Below, in pieces: positions 39,790-49,292 of a DNA stretch of 64,000 bases. The stretch comes from Jeotgalicoccus coquinae. Lineage in GTDB: Bacteria > Bacillota > Bacilli > Staphylococcales > Salinicoccaceae. The stretch is from the NCBI RefSeq assembly GCF_014207425.1, contig NZ_JACHFF010000003.1, positions 62,001-126,000 of the forward strand. Reading direction: 5' to 3'. The position numbers and the translations under genes are program-made. The notes under the pieces were generated by a model. That model saw only the letters and a program-made list of their open reading frames with translations, did no database searches and was not told the DNA's origin. Each line of letters begins with the position of its first letter. The first letter of the stretch is position 1.

Positions 39790-39820
39790 AAAGGCGGGGC
39801 AATTTGCTCTGCCTTTTTTT
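39790..39820 (+). terminator. Terminator after ywhD / attenuator before ywiB
   Basis: AAAGGCGGGGC pairs with GCTCTGCCTTT (two wobbles, 5-base loop), followed by seven T. Confidence 0.88.
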
Positions 39821-39851
39821 ATTTTTAACAGGACCAATGCCATTTCGGATA

Positions 39852-39860
39852 TGGTATAAT
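39852..39860 (+). promoter_or_regulatory. Extended -10 promoter for ywiB-argS
   Basis: TGG-TATAAT (39852-39860) is a perfect extended -10, 24 bases before the ywiB start. No clear -35 is seen. Confidence 0.6.
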
Positions 39861-39883
39861 TTACGATACTGAAGGTGATAAAA

Positions 39884-40282
39884 ATGACCGGAACAATAAC
39901 ATACGACTGCAGGCTGACACAGCTTGTTTTCATGCACGGTGATGAAACAAAATACGAACAGAAACTGAAAGTCTCCGAAATTGAAAAAGGGGATACGTAT
40001 TTGCGCTATACAGAAGCGCTCGACGATAATGAACTGAAAGTAACTGTGAGGCTTGGGGATAACTACGTTAAACTCCAGCGCCGCGGCATTATAAATATGA
40101 ATTTTTATTTTGAAGAAGGTGTAAGGACGGATACATTTTACGACTCTCCGGCCGGCAGACATCATTTTGAAATTGTGACACATGAACTTAAAACCAAAGA
40201 CGGCATGCTGACTATTAAATACGACTTATTTGAAAGCGGCGCGCTGCTCGGAAAATATAAATACACGTTGGAGAGGATTTAA
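39884..40282 (+). CDS. ywiB: YwiB family protein (DUF1934)
   Basis: A 132-residue beta-barrel (calycin-like) protein of unknown function. ATG 39884 follows GAAGGTG; the in-frame GTG 39875 is part of that site. The body is strand-rich with [15 protein letters not shown] and [15 protein letters not shown]. It ends 2 bases before argS, the usual arrangement in Firmicutes. Confidence 0.82.
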   Translation: MTGTITYDCRLTQLVFMHGDETKYEQKLKVSEIEKGDTYLRYTEALDDNELKVTVRLGDNYVKLQRRGIINMNFYFEEGVRTDTFYDSPAGRHHFEIVTHELKTKDGMLTIKYDLFESGALLGKYKYTLERI

Positions 40283-40284
40283 TT

Positions 40285-41931
40285 ATGAACTTAAAACAAC
40301 AGTTAAAAGAAGCAATTGAAGCCGCAATTAAAAAAGCGGATATAGTGGAAGAAATTCCTGAAGTTAAAGTTGAAGTGCCGAAAGATAAAAATAACGGGGA
40401 CTTTTCAACGAACGCAGCGATGATGCTGACGAAACTTGCACGTAAAAACCCGCGCGACATCGCACAGGCGATTATCGACAACATCGATAAAGAAGGGGCA
40501 AGCATTAAAGAAGTCAGCATCGCAGGACCGGGTTTTATCAACTTTAAAATGGAAACAGCGGAACTTGCTAACGTAATTTATACTGTTCTCGATAAGAAAG
40601 AAAACTACGGCCGCACAGAGCGCGAAACAGCTGAAAAAGTTCTGATTGAATTCGTGAGTGCGAACCCGACAGGTGATCTGCACATCGGACATGCGAGAAA
40701 CGCATCAGTCGGTGCGACGCTTTCAAACATTATGGATTTCGCAGGCTACGATGTAACACGTGAATACTATATTAATGATGCAGGGAATCAGATTAACAAC
40801 CTTGCTAAATCGATTGAAGCACGTTACTTTGAAGCACTCGGCGAAGAGCTGAATATGCCTGAAGACGGCTACAACGGTAAGGATATTAAAGTGATTGGTG
40901 AGAAACTTGCATCCGAGCACCCGGAATATAAAGATCTTGAAGAAGCGGAACGTATTTCTAAATTCCGTGACCTCGGTGTCGAATACGAAATGCGCAAACT
41001 AAAGGGAGACCTTGCAGAATTCCGTATTAACTTCGATAACTGGTTCAGTGAAACAGCGCTGTATGAAAGCGGCGAAATCGATGAAGCGATGACAAAGATG
41101 AAAGACAACGGCTATATCTTCGAAGCCGAAGGTGCAACATGGCTTCGTACGACAGACTTTAAAGATGATAAAGACCGGGTCCTCGTAAAAGGCGACGGCA
41201 CACTGACGTACTTAATGCCTGATATTGCGTACCACTACGATAAAGTAGAACGCGGTTTCGACAAGCTGATTAACTTATTCGGTGCAGACCACCACGGCTA
41301 CATCAACCGTTTGAAAGCATCTTTAGGTGCATTGGGCGAAAACCCTGACAAACTTGAAATTCAGATTATGCAGCTCGTTCGTTTAATTGAAAACGGCGAA
41401 GAAGTGAAGATGAGCAAGCGTACAGGCAAGGCAGTTACCCTGCGCGACCTGATCGACATGATCGGTGTAGACGCAGCGCGCTACTTCATGATTATGCGTT
41501 CAACAGACACTCATTTCGACTTTGACCTGGACCTTGCACGCAGTGAATCAAGCGATAACCCTGTATATTACGCACAGTACGCTCACGCGAGAATCTGCAG
41601 TATATTACGCCAGGCCAAAGAACAGGGCTTCGAAATAAATACAGAGAACCCGGTTGATATTATTGAAAACGAACAGGCGCTTGAACTGCTTAAAAAAGTA
41701 CTGGAATTTCCCAACATCGTTAAAGGTGCAGCAGAATCACGCGCTACACAGCGTATTCCGAACTACATCCACGACTTGGCAGCAAGCTTCCACAAATTCT
41801 ATAACGCAGAAAAAGTACTTGGTGAAAACGCCGATAAAACACGTGCTTATATATTAATGATCGAGGCTGTGCGCCAGACACTGGAAAATGCACTCCGCCT
41901 GATTGACGTATCCGCACCTGAAAAGATGTAA
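40285..41931 (+). CDS. argS: Arginyl-tRNA synthetase
   Basis: A class I synthetase of 548 aa charging tRNA-Arg. The HIGH-type motif is [15 protein letters not shown] (residues about 121-135), and the KMSKS-type motif is MSKRTGKAV (about 379-387). The N-terminal Add-1 domain (tRNA D-loop recognition) spans about 1-110, and the C-terminal helical anticodon domain follows [20 protein letters not shown] (piece [13 protein letters not shown]). The gene ends at a strong terminator. Confidence 0.96.
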   Translation: MNLKQQLKEAIEAAIKKADIVEEIPEVKVEVPKDKNNGDFSTNAAMMLTKLARKNPRDIAQAIIDNIDKEGASIKEVSIAGPGFINFKMETAELANVIYTVLDKKENYGRTERETAEKVLIEFVSANPTGDLHIGHARNASVGATLSNIMDFAGYDVTREYYINDAGNQINNLAKSIEARYFEALGEELNMPEDGYNGKDIKVIGEKLASEHPEYKDLEEAERISKFRDLGVEYEMRKLKGDLAEFRINFDNWFSETALYESGEIDEAMTKMKDNGYIFEAEGATWLRTTDFKDDKDRVLVKGDGTLTYLMPDIAYHYDKVERGFDKLINLFGADHHGYINRLKASLGALGENPDKLEIQIMQLVRLIENGEEVKMSKRTGKAVTLRDLIDMIGVDAARYFMIMRSTDTHFDFDLDLARSESSDNPVYYAQYAHARICSILRQAKEQGFEINTENPVDIIENEQALELLKKVLEFPNIVKGAAESRATQRIPNYIHDLAASFHKFYNAEKVLGENADKTRAYILMIEAVRQTLENALRLIDVSAPEKM

Positions 41932-41942
41932 TTGAAATACTG

Positions 41943-41972
41943 AAGCCCGAACTTTACAGTTCGGGCTTTTTT
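41943..41972 (+). terminator. Terminator of ywiB-argS
   Basis: A perfect 11-bp stem AAGCCCGAACT/AGTTCGGGCTT with a 4-base loop, followed by a T run. Confidence 0.95.
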
Positions 41973-42037
41973 TCTTCGGCATTTCCCCTGTATAAGGATG
42001 CGGAACTTTAATATAATGAAGGTAATGATCTATTGCG

Positions 42038-42187
42038 CGTTGTCGTTGAAGGGAACGACGACACTTAAAGCCTGTTAAACGTTGTGGTTGAAGAGAACGA
42101 CGACACTTAAAGCTTGTTGAACGTTGTCGTTGAAGGAACGACGACACTAAAGCACTGTTAAACGTTGTCGTTGAAGGAACGACGACA
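42038..42187. repeat. Tandem 41-42 bp array, family B (3.6 copies)
   Basis: Units start at 42038, 42080, 42122 and 42163 (spacing 42, 42, 41). Each carries a near-perfect inverted repeat GTTGTCGTT ... AACGACGAC around a 5-6 base loop, then a spacer of type ACTTAAAGC-CTGTTAAA. The last unit stops after the hairpin. It fills the 288-base gap between argS and the btuF-like gene. The sequence is unrelated to family A, but the period is nearly the same. Confidence 0.93.
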
Positions 42188-42219
42188 TCCAAAACTTCAT
42201 CATCGGAAGGGGAAAAACA

Positions 42220-43092
42220 ATGAAAATTATGTATGTATATTTATCGCTGCTCAGCATTCTGCTGCTCGCGGCATGCAGCAGCGACAGTGAAGAACAGGTT
42301 CAAACATCAAATAATGAAGAGATGCGCATCATCTCTCTGATACCGAGCAACACAGAAATTATTGCCGGACTCGGAGAAGTGAAAAGTCTCGCAGGCATTA
42401 CGACTGTCGATGATTATCCTGAAGATTTAAGTGAGGAACTGACGCGTCTTGATACTTTCGCGCTTGATGAAGAAGCGATGATAGCGGCCGACCCGACGCA
42501 TATCGTGTCGCATGAATCAAATCACGATGCGAACAAGGATATTATAGACAGAGTTGCATCAAATACCGGAGCTGATGTGCTTATCGTTGATGATGCACAG
42601 AAAATTGATGAGATTTACGGCACGATTACCGATATCGGAGCGTTTATCGGCACAGAAGAGGAAGCGGATCAGCTGAATGCGGAGCTCCGCAAGGAAACTA
42701 AAGCTATCCAAGATCAGTACAGCAGTCAGTCACTGGATGATAAAGTGCTTATTCTCATTTCAACAACGCCAGATATATACACAGCAGGCCGTGACACATT
42801 TATCGATGATTTCTTAAACACGCTGAATATCGGCAATGTCTTTGAAGATGTGGAGGGCTATCCTGCAGTGACTTCGGAAGAAGTTATTGCACGCGAGCCT
42901 GAAACTGTAATTTCCACGCTCGGTATCGATAATGAGGAACTGACAAATGCATTGAATAATATTTCCGGGCTGGAAGGCGCGCCGGTAACGAGTGAAGAAA
43001 ATCAGTGCACCCCGGATCCGAACCTGATTTCTCGTCCCGGTCCGAGATTTACCGAGGGGCTGACTGCAATCGCAGAGTGTGTATATGAATAA
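42220..43092 (+). CDS. ABC transporter substrate-binding lipoprotein (BtuF/FecB-like)
   Basis: A 290-residue lipoprotein: signal peptide with lipobox LLAAC (Cys about residue 19), then a two-lobe binding fold opening RIISLIPSNTEIIAGLGEV. The family binds cobalamin, heme or ferric siderophores; the sequence around PSNTEIIAGLG is most like the cobalamin branch. GGAAGGGG precedes ATG 42220. It overlaps or abuts the permease gene. The ligand is not certain. Confidence 0.85.
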   Translation: MKIMYVYLSLLSILLLAACSSDSEEQVQTSNNEEMRIISLIPSNTEIIAGLGEVKSLAGITTVDDYPEDLSEELTRLDTFALDEEAMIAADPTHIVSHESNHDANKDIIDRVASNTGADVLIVDDAQKIDEIYGTITDIGAFIGTEEEADQLNAELRKETKAIQDQYSSQSLDDKVLILISTTPDIYTAGRDTFIDDFLNTLNIGNVFEDVEGYPAVTSEEVIAREPETVISTLGIDNEELTNALNNISGLEGAPVTSEENQCTPDPNLISRPGPRFTEGLTAIAECVYE

Positions 43093-44041
43093 AACCAACT
43101 GTATACTCGTATTTCTGTTAATTATCAGCGTCATTATGAGTATCTTTATCGGCTCGGTGAATTTCCGGGAAGTTTCAAACATGCAGGCGTTCAGTATTAT
43201 GCTCGACGTGCGGCTCCCGCGTGCGCTTATGGCAATATTAGTCGGAGCCGCACTCGCGATGAGCGGGGCGGTCTTTCAGATTATCCTGAAAAATCCGATG
43301 GCTGACAGTTTCACACTCGGCATGGCGAATGGTGCAGTACTCGGTGCGGCAATTACTGTCGTGACTATTATTCCTGCAGTGTTCGCACCTGTTCTCAGCA
43401 TCTTTCTCGGACTGTTAAGTCTGCTTTTCGTTCTTATAATCGCGAGGAAACTCGATTTAACTTACCGTCCGGAAACATTAATTATTACGGGTATTCTGCT
43501 TGGAGCAATGTTATCCGGCGTGCTCTATATTATTATTCTGTTATTCCCGGAAGATACCGCGAATATCGCACGCTATATGTTCGGTTCACTTGGCGGTGCG
43601 GATTTCACCCGGGTGTCGGTCTTATTAATTCTGACAGCAGTATCCTTTATTATTTTGGAACGATACGGGTATGTGCTTGATCTTTTGAAGCTTGGGGACA
43701 TCAGAGCACACGCATTGGGTGTTAACGTCAGCGTTATTCGTCCGCTGCTTCTCGTAACAGCTGCTGTGCCGCCGCTCGTTGCGATTAGCTATACCGGCAT
43801 TATTGCACTCGTCGGCATTATCATTCCGCAGATTATTTTATATATTAGGCCGATGAACTTCCGTCCACTTCTAAAGCGCTCGATTTTAATCGGCGGGCTG
43901 TACGTCCTGATTATCGATACACTTGGGCGTACACTGATTGCGCCGCTGCAAATACCGACAGGCGTCATGGTCATGCTGTCGGCAGTGCCGCTGTTTATAT
44001 TTCTTCTTTATAAACGCACTCTCGTGATCGGGCATCAATAA
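43085..44041 (+). CDS. FecCD/BtuC-type ABC permease
   Basis: A 318-residue FecCD family permease (ATG 43085; GTG 43079 is an in-frame alternative) with about nine to ten helices. It has the family stretches DVRLPRALMAILVGAALAMSGAVFQ (piece RLPRALMAILVGA) and GIIALVGIIIPQI. It overlaps the binding-protein gene by 8 bases. No ATP-binding gene follows; the next gene is a peptidase, so the ATPase must come from elsewhere. Confidence 0.87.
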   Translation: MNKTNCILVFLLIISVIMSIFIGSVNFREVSNMQAFSIMLDVRLPRALMAILVGAALAMSGAVFQIILKNPMADSFTLGMANGAVLGAAITVVTIIPAVFAPVLSIFLGLLSLLFVLIIARKLDLTYRPETLIITGILLGAMLSGVLYIIILLFPEDTANIARYMFGSLGGADFTRVSVLLILTAVSFIILERYGYVLDLLKLGDIRAHALGVNVSVIRPLLLVTAAVPPLVAISYTGIIALVGIIIPQIILYIRPMNFRPLLKRSILIGGLYVLIIDTLGRTLIAPLQIPTGVMVMLSAVPLFIFLLYKRTLVIGHQ

Positions 44042-44132
44042 TTAATTGATGAAATATTCTGTAAAAATATTTTTGATTAATTAGTAAACCCGCGTTAAAG
44101 AATGTTATATTTATAAAAAAGGGGGAAATTCG

Positions 44133-46088
44133 ATGAATAAAGTTTCTACAGATGATATTTTCAAAATCAAGACGGTATCGTCGCCGGAAGTTGTACCGAA
44201 TACAGGCAAGGTTACATATCTTGTAACTAAGACAGATGAAGACAAGGATACGTACTATTCGTACCTTCATAATTTCGACGGCCGCGGCAATATCCAGCTT
44301 ACATATAAGAATGAGACGATCTCAAATGTCACTCATTCACATGATGGAACGATGACATTATTTACAGCACCGGATGACGATAAGAAAACACAGGTATTCC
44401 TGCTGAGACATGCAGGCGGTGAACGCGAGCAGCTGACGCACGAAGAAAATGGGGTATTCGGCGCACAGTTTGCTCACGATGACAACTCGGTGTTTTATCA
44501 CGTTTCAAAGGACAAAGATGCGGAAGACAAAAAAGATAAAGACGATAAAGATAAAAAACCTGAAGCGACGGTTATTACCCGCATGAAATATAAGAGCGAC
44601 AGCGGTCCGGGACCGTACGGCTTATTAAAAGAGAAATTTACTGCGGTAAAATCAATCGGTATTAAATCGGGTGAGGCGGAAACAGTATTGTCCGGCGAAG
44701 AGAACTTTACGCTGTACGACGTTTTTGACGGCGGCTTAATCTATGCGACTGATAAGAGCGATAATCCTGACTTTAACTTTGCACAGAAGCTTTATATGCG
44801 TATTCACGGAGAAGATAAACTGATCCGCGGCGATGCAGGATTTATGAAAGCAGAAATGTCTCCTGACGGCAGTTATATTTTAATGACGGTAATGACGCGC
44901 AAGTTTAAAAATGCGACACATCCTCATATTGAAATATACGATGTGAAGAGCGGAGAGAGCATCGATGTGACGACGAAACTTGATAAGCCGGTCGGCGGTC
45001 TTGTAGCACAGGATACGCAGCAGAATGCTGCCAGCAATTCAGCTGAATGGGTTTCAGACAGCGACTACGTATTTTTAGTATCTGAATTCGGCAGCGTCAA
45101 CTTATATAAAGGTGACGCTGAAGGTAATATCCGTCCGCTGCTGCGAGGTGAGCATAATATCTTCGGTATGGATGCGGATGCTGAAGCGGCATACTTAACG
45201 ATTTCAACCCACGTGTCACCAAGTGAATTGTATAAGTTTGATTTCAAAACTGAAGAGCTGTCTCAGCTGACAGAACATAACCATGATTACGTGGCTGAAA
45301 CACAGCTCGTTACACCGGAAACGGTTGAGTTCCAAAGTTTTGATGATACAGCAGTTCACGGCTGGTTTATGAAACCTGCCGGTTACGAAGCGGGCAAAGA
45401 GTACCCGATGATTACTAATATTCACGGCGGACCGCACGCCTTATATGCGAATACGTTCTTCCATGAAATGCAGCTGCTGGCAGCGAAAGGGTATGCGGTA
45501 TTATTCATTAACCCGAGAGGCTCGCACAGCTATTCCCAGGAATTTGTAGACGCTGTACGCGGCGATTACGGCAACGGAGACTATAAAGATATTATGGCTG
45601 CGGTTGATTATATTACTGACAAATACGACTGGATTGATACTGACAACCTGGGTGTTACAGGCGGCTCTTACGGCGGCTTTATGACGAACTGGATTGTCGG
45701 ACATACAAACCGCTTTAAAGCAGCTGTCACACAGCGTTCAATCAGCAACTGGATCAGTTTCAGAGGCGTATCCGATATCGGCTACTACTTTACGGACTGG
45801 CAAATTTTAGCCGGGCTCGATGACCTCGACAAGCTGTGGCACCATTCACCATTGAAGTACGCGAAAGACGTTGAAACACCGTTATTAATACTTCATGGTG
45901 AGGAGGACATCCGCTGTCCGATTGAACAGGCGGAACAGCTGTTTATCGAACTGAAATCGAGAGGGAAAGAAACGGAATTTGTCCGTTTCCCTGAATCTTC
46001 ACATGAGTTATCACGCTCGGGCAAACCGAGTCTGAAGATGCAGCGGCTGAATCATATTGTCCGATGGTTCGAACAATATTTAATTTAA
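44133..46088 (+). CDS. S9 family prolyl oligopeptidase-type peptidase
   Basis: A 651-residue acylaminoacyl-peptidase-like enzyme with an N-terminal beta-propeller (about 1-390) and a C-terminal alpha/beta hydrolase domain. The catalytic Ser is in TGGSYGGFMTN (about residue 511), Asp in LHGEEDIRCP and His in ESSHELSRSG. A Lys/Asp-only stretch (about residues 129-147) is inserted in the propeller. GGGGG precedes ATG 44133. Probably cytoplasmic, as no signal peptide is seen. Confidence 0.9.
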   Translation: MNKVSTDDIFKIKTVSSPEVVPNTGKVTYLVTKTDEDKDTYYSYLHNFDGRGNIQLTYKNETISNVTHSHDGTMTLFTAPDDDKKTQVFLLRHAGGEREQLTHEENGVFGAQFAHDDNSVFYHVSKDKDAEDKKDKDDKDKKPEATVITRMKYKSDSGPGPYGLLKEKFTAVKSIGIKSGEAETVLSGEENFTLYDVFDGGLIYATDKSDNPDFNFAQKLYMRIHGEDKLIRGDAGFMKAEMSPDGSYILMTVMTRKFKNATHPHIEIYDVKSGESIDVTTKLDKPVGGLVAQDTQQNAASNSAEWVSDSDYVFLVSEFGSVNLYKGDAEGNIRPLLRGEHNIFGMDADAEAAYLTISTHVSPSELYKFDFKTEELSQLTEHNHDYVAETQLVTPETVEFQSFDDTAVHGWFMKPAGYEAGKEYPMITNIHGGPHALYANTFFHEMQLLAAKGYAVLFINPRGSHSYSQEFVDAVRGDYGNGDYKDIMAAVDYITDKYDWIDTDNLGVTGGSYGGFMTNWIVGHTNRFKAAVTQRSISNWISFRGVSDIGYYFTDWQILAGLDDLDKLWHHSPLKYAKDVETPLLILHGEEDIRCPIEQAEQLFIELKSRGKETEFVRFPESSHELSRSGKPSLKMQRLNHIVRWFEQYLI

Positions 46089-46112
46089 AATTAATTGGAG
46101 GAAGATTTTTAT

Positions 46113-47201
46113 ATGACAGGCAAGATTGAGGCGCTCGCTAAAAGTGTCAAAGCAGACTACTCTATTATTTCTGACCCGATGAACATCTTTTATTTTTCAG
46201 GTGTGCACCTGGAGCCGCATGAAAGACTGCTGCTTCTGCTGGTAGACAACAACACGCTCGAGACAGCGATGGTTTTCCCGGCACTTGACGGCGAAACAGT
46301 GAAAGCTAAAACTGATCTGACATCGTATCTTCCGCATGATGACGAAGACGATGCGTTCCAGTATGTTTTCGATACAATCGCCGAAGGCAAAACAGTCGCG
46401 GTTGAAGGCGAACATTTAATCTACTCAAGATATTTACGCTTAATCGAAAAATATGCGCCGGAAGATATTTCGACGCTCGACGATGAAGTGAACTATCTGC
46501 GCGGTAAAAAGAATGAACACGATAAAGCCGAAATTCAGCGTGCAGTCGACATGACTGAAAAAGCGCTTGAAGATTTAAAAGCAATTACTGTGGAAGGGAA
46601 AACTGAAATGGAAGTTTCGGACTTCCTCGTTAAGCAGTTTAAATCATACGGTGCAGTCGGACCAAGCTTCGGACCAAGTGTGCTTGCCGGTAAACAATCA
46701 GCAATGCCGCACGGTGAAACAGGCTCGAATGTCATTCAGCGTGGAGATTTCCTGCTGATCGACTTCGGTGTAGTGTCGGATACAGGTTATGTATCTGATA
46801 TGACGCGTACATTTATCGTTGGTGAAGCAACGAAAGAACAGGAAGAGATTTACAAGACTGTACTGAAGTCAAACCTCGCAGGCATTAAAGCATCACAGGC
46901 CGGAACGGTAATGGGTGACATTGACCGTGCGTCACGCGGTGTAATTGAAGATGCCGGATACGGCGAGTACTTCATGCACCGTATCGGTCACGGCCTTGGC
47001 CACGATGTACACGAGGCACCGTCAATTCACGGCGGTAACACGGACAAGCTTGAAGCAGGTCACGTGATTACGATTGAGCCGGGCATTTACATTCCTGAAA
47101 CCGGCGGTGTGCGTATCGAGGATATGCTGTTTATCGATGAAGATACAACGTATAACTTCAACAGTTTTCCAAAAGATTTTGAATCGATGATTATTAAATA
47201 A
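46113..47201 (+). CDS. M24 family Xaa-Pro peptidase
   Basis: A 362-residue creatinase/prolidase-fold enzyme. The dimetal ligands are visible: FLLIDFGVV and YVSDMTRTF (two Asp), HRIGHGLGHDVHE (His), ITIEPGIYIP (Glu) and GGVRIEDM (Glu). I choose ATG 46113 behind GGAGGA; an in-frame start at 46095 falls on that site. It follows the S9 peptidase by 24 bases, and the two may act together on proline-containing peptides. Confidence 0.9.
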   Translation: MTGKIEALAKSVKADYSIISDPMNIFYFSGVHLEPHERLLLLLVDNNTLETAMVFPALDGETVKAKTDLTSYLPHDDEDDAFQYVFDTIAEGKTVAVEGEHLIYSRYLRLIEKYAPEDISTLDDEVNYLRGKKNEHDKAEIQRAVDMTEKALEDLKAITVEGKTEMEVSDFLVKQFKSYGAVGPSFGPSVLAGKQSAMPHGETGSNVIQRGDFLLIDFGVVSDTGYVSDMTRTFIVGEATKEQEEIYKTVLKSNLAGIKASQAGTVMGDIDRASRGVIEDAGYGEYFMHRIGHGLGHDVHEAPSIHGGNTDKLEAGHVITIEPGIYIPETGGVRIEDMLFIDEDTTYNFNSFPKDFESMIIK

Positions 47202-47229
47202 GAAATTTAACTTAGGAGCTGCATGTGAA

Positions 47230-48639
47230 ATGGCAATCAAGACTAGAATTGAAGCGGATTTTCTTGGAGAAAAAGAAATTGATAATAATGCATACTACGG
47301 TGTTCAGAGCCTCCGTGCACTGGAAAACTTTCCGATTACGGGCTACCGTTTAAATACAGATTTAATCCGTGCGCTTGCAATGGTTAAAAAAGCAGCAGCA
47401 CTTGGAAACTACGCAAACGGCGTACTTGAAGAAGATAAAAAAGATGCGATTGTACAGGCGAGTGAAGAAATTATCGCAGGTAAAATGCACGAAGACTTTA
47501 TCGTTGACCCGATTCAGGGCGGTGCAGGAACTTCAACGAACATGAACGCGAACGAAGTCATTGCAAACCGTGCACTAGAAATTATGGGACGCGACAAAGG
47601 CGACTATGACTTTATCAGCCCGAACAACCACGTAAACATGTCTCAGTCGACAAATGACGCATTCCCGACGTCACTGCATGTCGCTCTCCTAATCCATGCA
47701 GAATCGCTGCTTGAGACGATGAATACGATGCGTCAGGCATTCGAAGCGAAAGCTGCTGAATTTGACCACGTGATTAAAATGGGACGTACGCACATGCAGG
47801 ATGCAGTGCCGATTCGTCTTGGCCAGGAATTCAGTGCATACGCGAAAGTATTATCGAGAGATATCCGCCGCGTATCGAACTCGCTTGAGAACCTTTATGA
47901 AATTAATATCGGTGCAACGGCAGTAGGAACAGGCTTAAACGCTGACCAGAAATATATCGATACTGTAGTTGAAGAACTGAGCAAAATTTCAGGATATAAG
48001 CTGAAATCTGCTGAAAACTTAGTGGATGGAACGCAGAATACTGATGCATATACAGAAATCTCTTCAGCACTTAAAATTTGTATGATCAACATGTCGAAAG
48101 TTGCAAATGACTTCCGTCTGATGGCATCAGGACCGAAAGCGGGTCTTTACGAAATTAACCTGCCTGCACGTCAGCCGGGATCATCAATCATGCCTGGTAA
48201 AGTAAACCCGGTTATGGCGGAAGTGCTGAACCAGATTGCATTCCAGGTTATCGGAAACGACAACACAATCAGTCTGGCATCAGAAGCGGGACAGTTTGAA
48301 TTAAACGTTATGGAGCCTGTACTGGCATTTAACCTGATTCAGTCAATCGATATTATGAACAACGGTTTCAAAGTATTCACGGAAAGATGTATTGCGGGCA
48401 TTACTGCAAACGAAGAACAAATGAAATCTTATGTTGAGAACAGCATCGGTGTGATTACAGCACTTGTACCTCATATCGGCTACAAAAAAGCATCAGCAAT
48501 TGCAGTAGAAGCAATCCAGACAGGCCAGCCTGTCCGCCAGCTGTGCTCAAAGCATGAAGTTCTTACAGAAGAACAGCTTGATCACGTGCTGAACGCATTT
48601 GAAATGACAAACATCGGCGTATCAAAACTGCCAGAGTAA
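47230..48639 (+). CDS. aspA: Aspartate ammonia-lyase
   Basis: A fumarase/aspartase superfamily enzyme of 469 aa that releases ammonia from aspartate to give fumarate. It has AGTSTNMNANEVIANRA (residues about 99-115), MSQSTNDAFPTS and the superfamily signature GSSIMPGKVNPVM (about 317-329). Class II fumarase is the main alternative; the NMNANEVI and NLPARQPGSS stretches favour aspartase. AGGAG precedes ATG 47230. Confidence 0.9.
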   Translation: MAIKTRIEADFLGEKEIDNNAYYGVQSLRALENFPITGYRLNTDLIRALAMVKKAAALGNYANGVLEEDKKDAIVQASEEIIAGKMHEDFIVDPIQGGAGTSTNMNANEVIANRALEIMGRDKGDYDFISPNNHVNMSQSTNDAFPTSLHVALLIHAESLLETMNTMRQAFEAKAAEFDHVIKMGRTHMQDAVPIRLGQEFSAYAKVLSRDIRRVSNSLENLYEINIGATAVGTGLNADQKYIDTVVEELSKISGYKLKSAENLVDGTQNTDAYTEISSALKICMINMSKVANDFRLMASGPKAGLYEINLPARQPGSSIMPGKVNPVMAEVLNQIAFQVIGNDNTISLASEAGQFELNVMEPVLAFNLIQSIDIMNNGFKVFTERCIAGITANEEQMKSYVENSIGVITALVPHIGYKKASAIAVEAIQTGQPVRQLCSKHEVLTEEQLDHVLNAFEMTNIGVSKLPE

Positions 48640-48651
48640 TATAATAAGATG

Positions 48652-48692
48652 AAAACCGCCCGTGCTCCTTTTTGGAATTCGGGCGGTTTTTT
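48652..48692 (+). terminator. Terminator of aspA
   Basis: AAAACCGCCCG pairs with CGGGCGGTTTT around a 17-base loop, then a T run. It meets the end of the convergent lipoprotein gene and may serve both. Confidence 0.88.
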
Positions 48693-49155
48693 AATTTTCT
48701 TCTAGGAAGATGTAGGTCATGAAGCTCTCGAAATTTTGATGGGCGAGGGTCAGTTGAGTAGAGTCCTGGTCACTCAGCTCAGATTCTTCTGCTGCTACAG
48801 TTCCTGTGTAGCTGTAATATTCATCAGGTGTTCCCTCGAAATCAGTAAAGAGTATTTTTAGTGATGAATCTCCGTCTTCAACTTCAATATTTAAATCTGT
48901 ATCCTCCAAAGTATATGTGCCGGGAAATTCATTTCCATTATGAGTCAGCGTCACTTCATCCGAAGATTCAAAATCAAACACAGTCATACTGGAATAAAAT
49001 TTAATATCTGCACTTTCTGCTTCCTCTTTTGAAACGGTAGGATCGTGTGAAGATAATCCTAAAGATTTATCTTCCAGTCCAGTTTCTTCACCGCCGCTGC
49101 AGCCTCCTAATATGACTAGAGCAAGTCCTAAAATTGTTAAGCAAATTTTATTCAT
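48691..49155 (-). CDS. Small secreted lipoprotein of unknown function
   Basis: A 154-residue protein with a lipoprotein signal (MNKICLTILGLALVILGGC, lipobox LGGC, Cys about 19), an acidic linker and a beta-rich C-terminal part. ATG 49155 follows AAGGAG; a longer in-frame start at 49182 lies upstream of that site. No recognised domain. Confidence 0.78.
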   Translation of the reverse strand: MNKICLTILGLALVILGGCSGGEETGLEDKSLGLSSHDPTVSKEEAESADIKFYSSMTVFDFESSDEVTLTHNGNEFPGTYTLEDTDLNIEVEDGDSSLKILFTDFEGTPDEYYSYTGTVAAEESELSDQDSTQLTLAHQNFESFMTYIFLEEN

Positions 49156-49260
49156 AGATGCACTCCTTACGATTGTCGTCAATGTAAATATATCATTAAT
49201 GTAATCGTTTTCACAAATGATTTTTGTAATCTATTAGATTGTATGCAAGCTCCAATTCGT

Positions 49261-49292
49261 CATGACTATGTAAAAGGTAATATGTAGTCATG
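49261..49292. repeat. Inverted repeat at the left edge of the family C array
   Basis: CATGACTA and TAGTCATG are perfect 8-bp arms around a 16-base loop, in the 537-base gap between the lipoprotein and the next gene. Confidence 0.5.

Noticed and set aside
41854-42192. Minus-strand open frame through the family B array
   Set aside because: The frame exists only because the repeats lack stops in that phase; the protein would be repetitive, has no ribosome binding site, and overlaps the argS end and its terminator.
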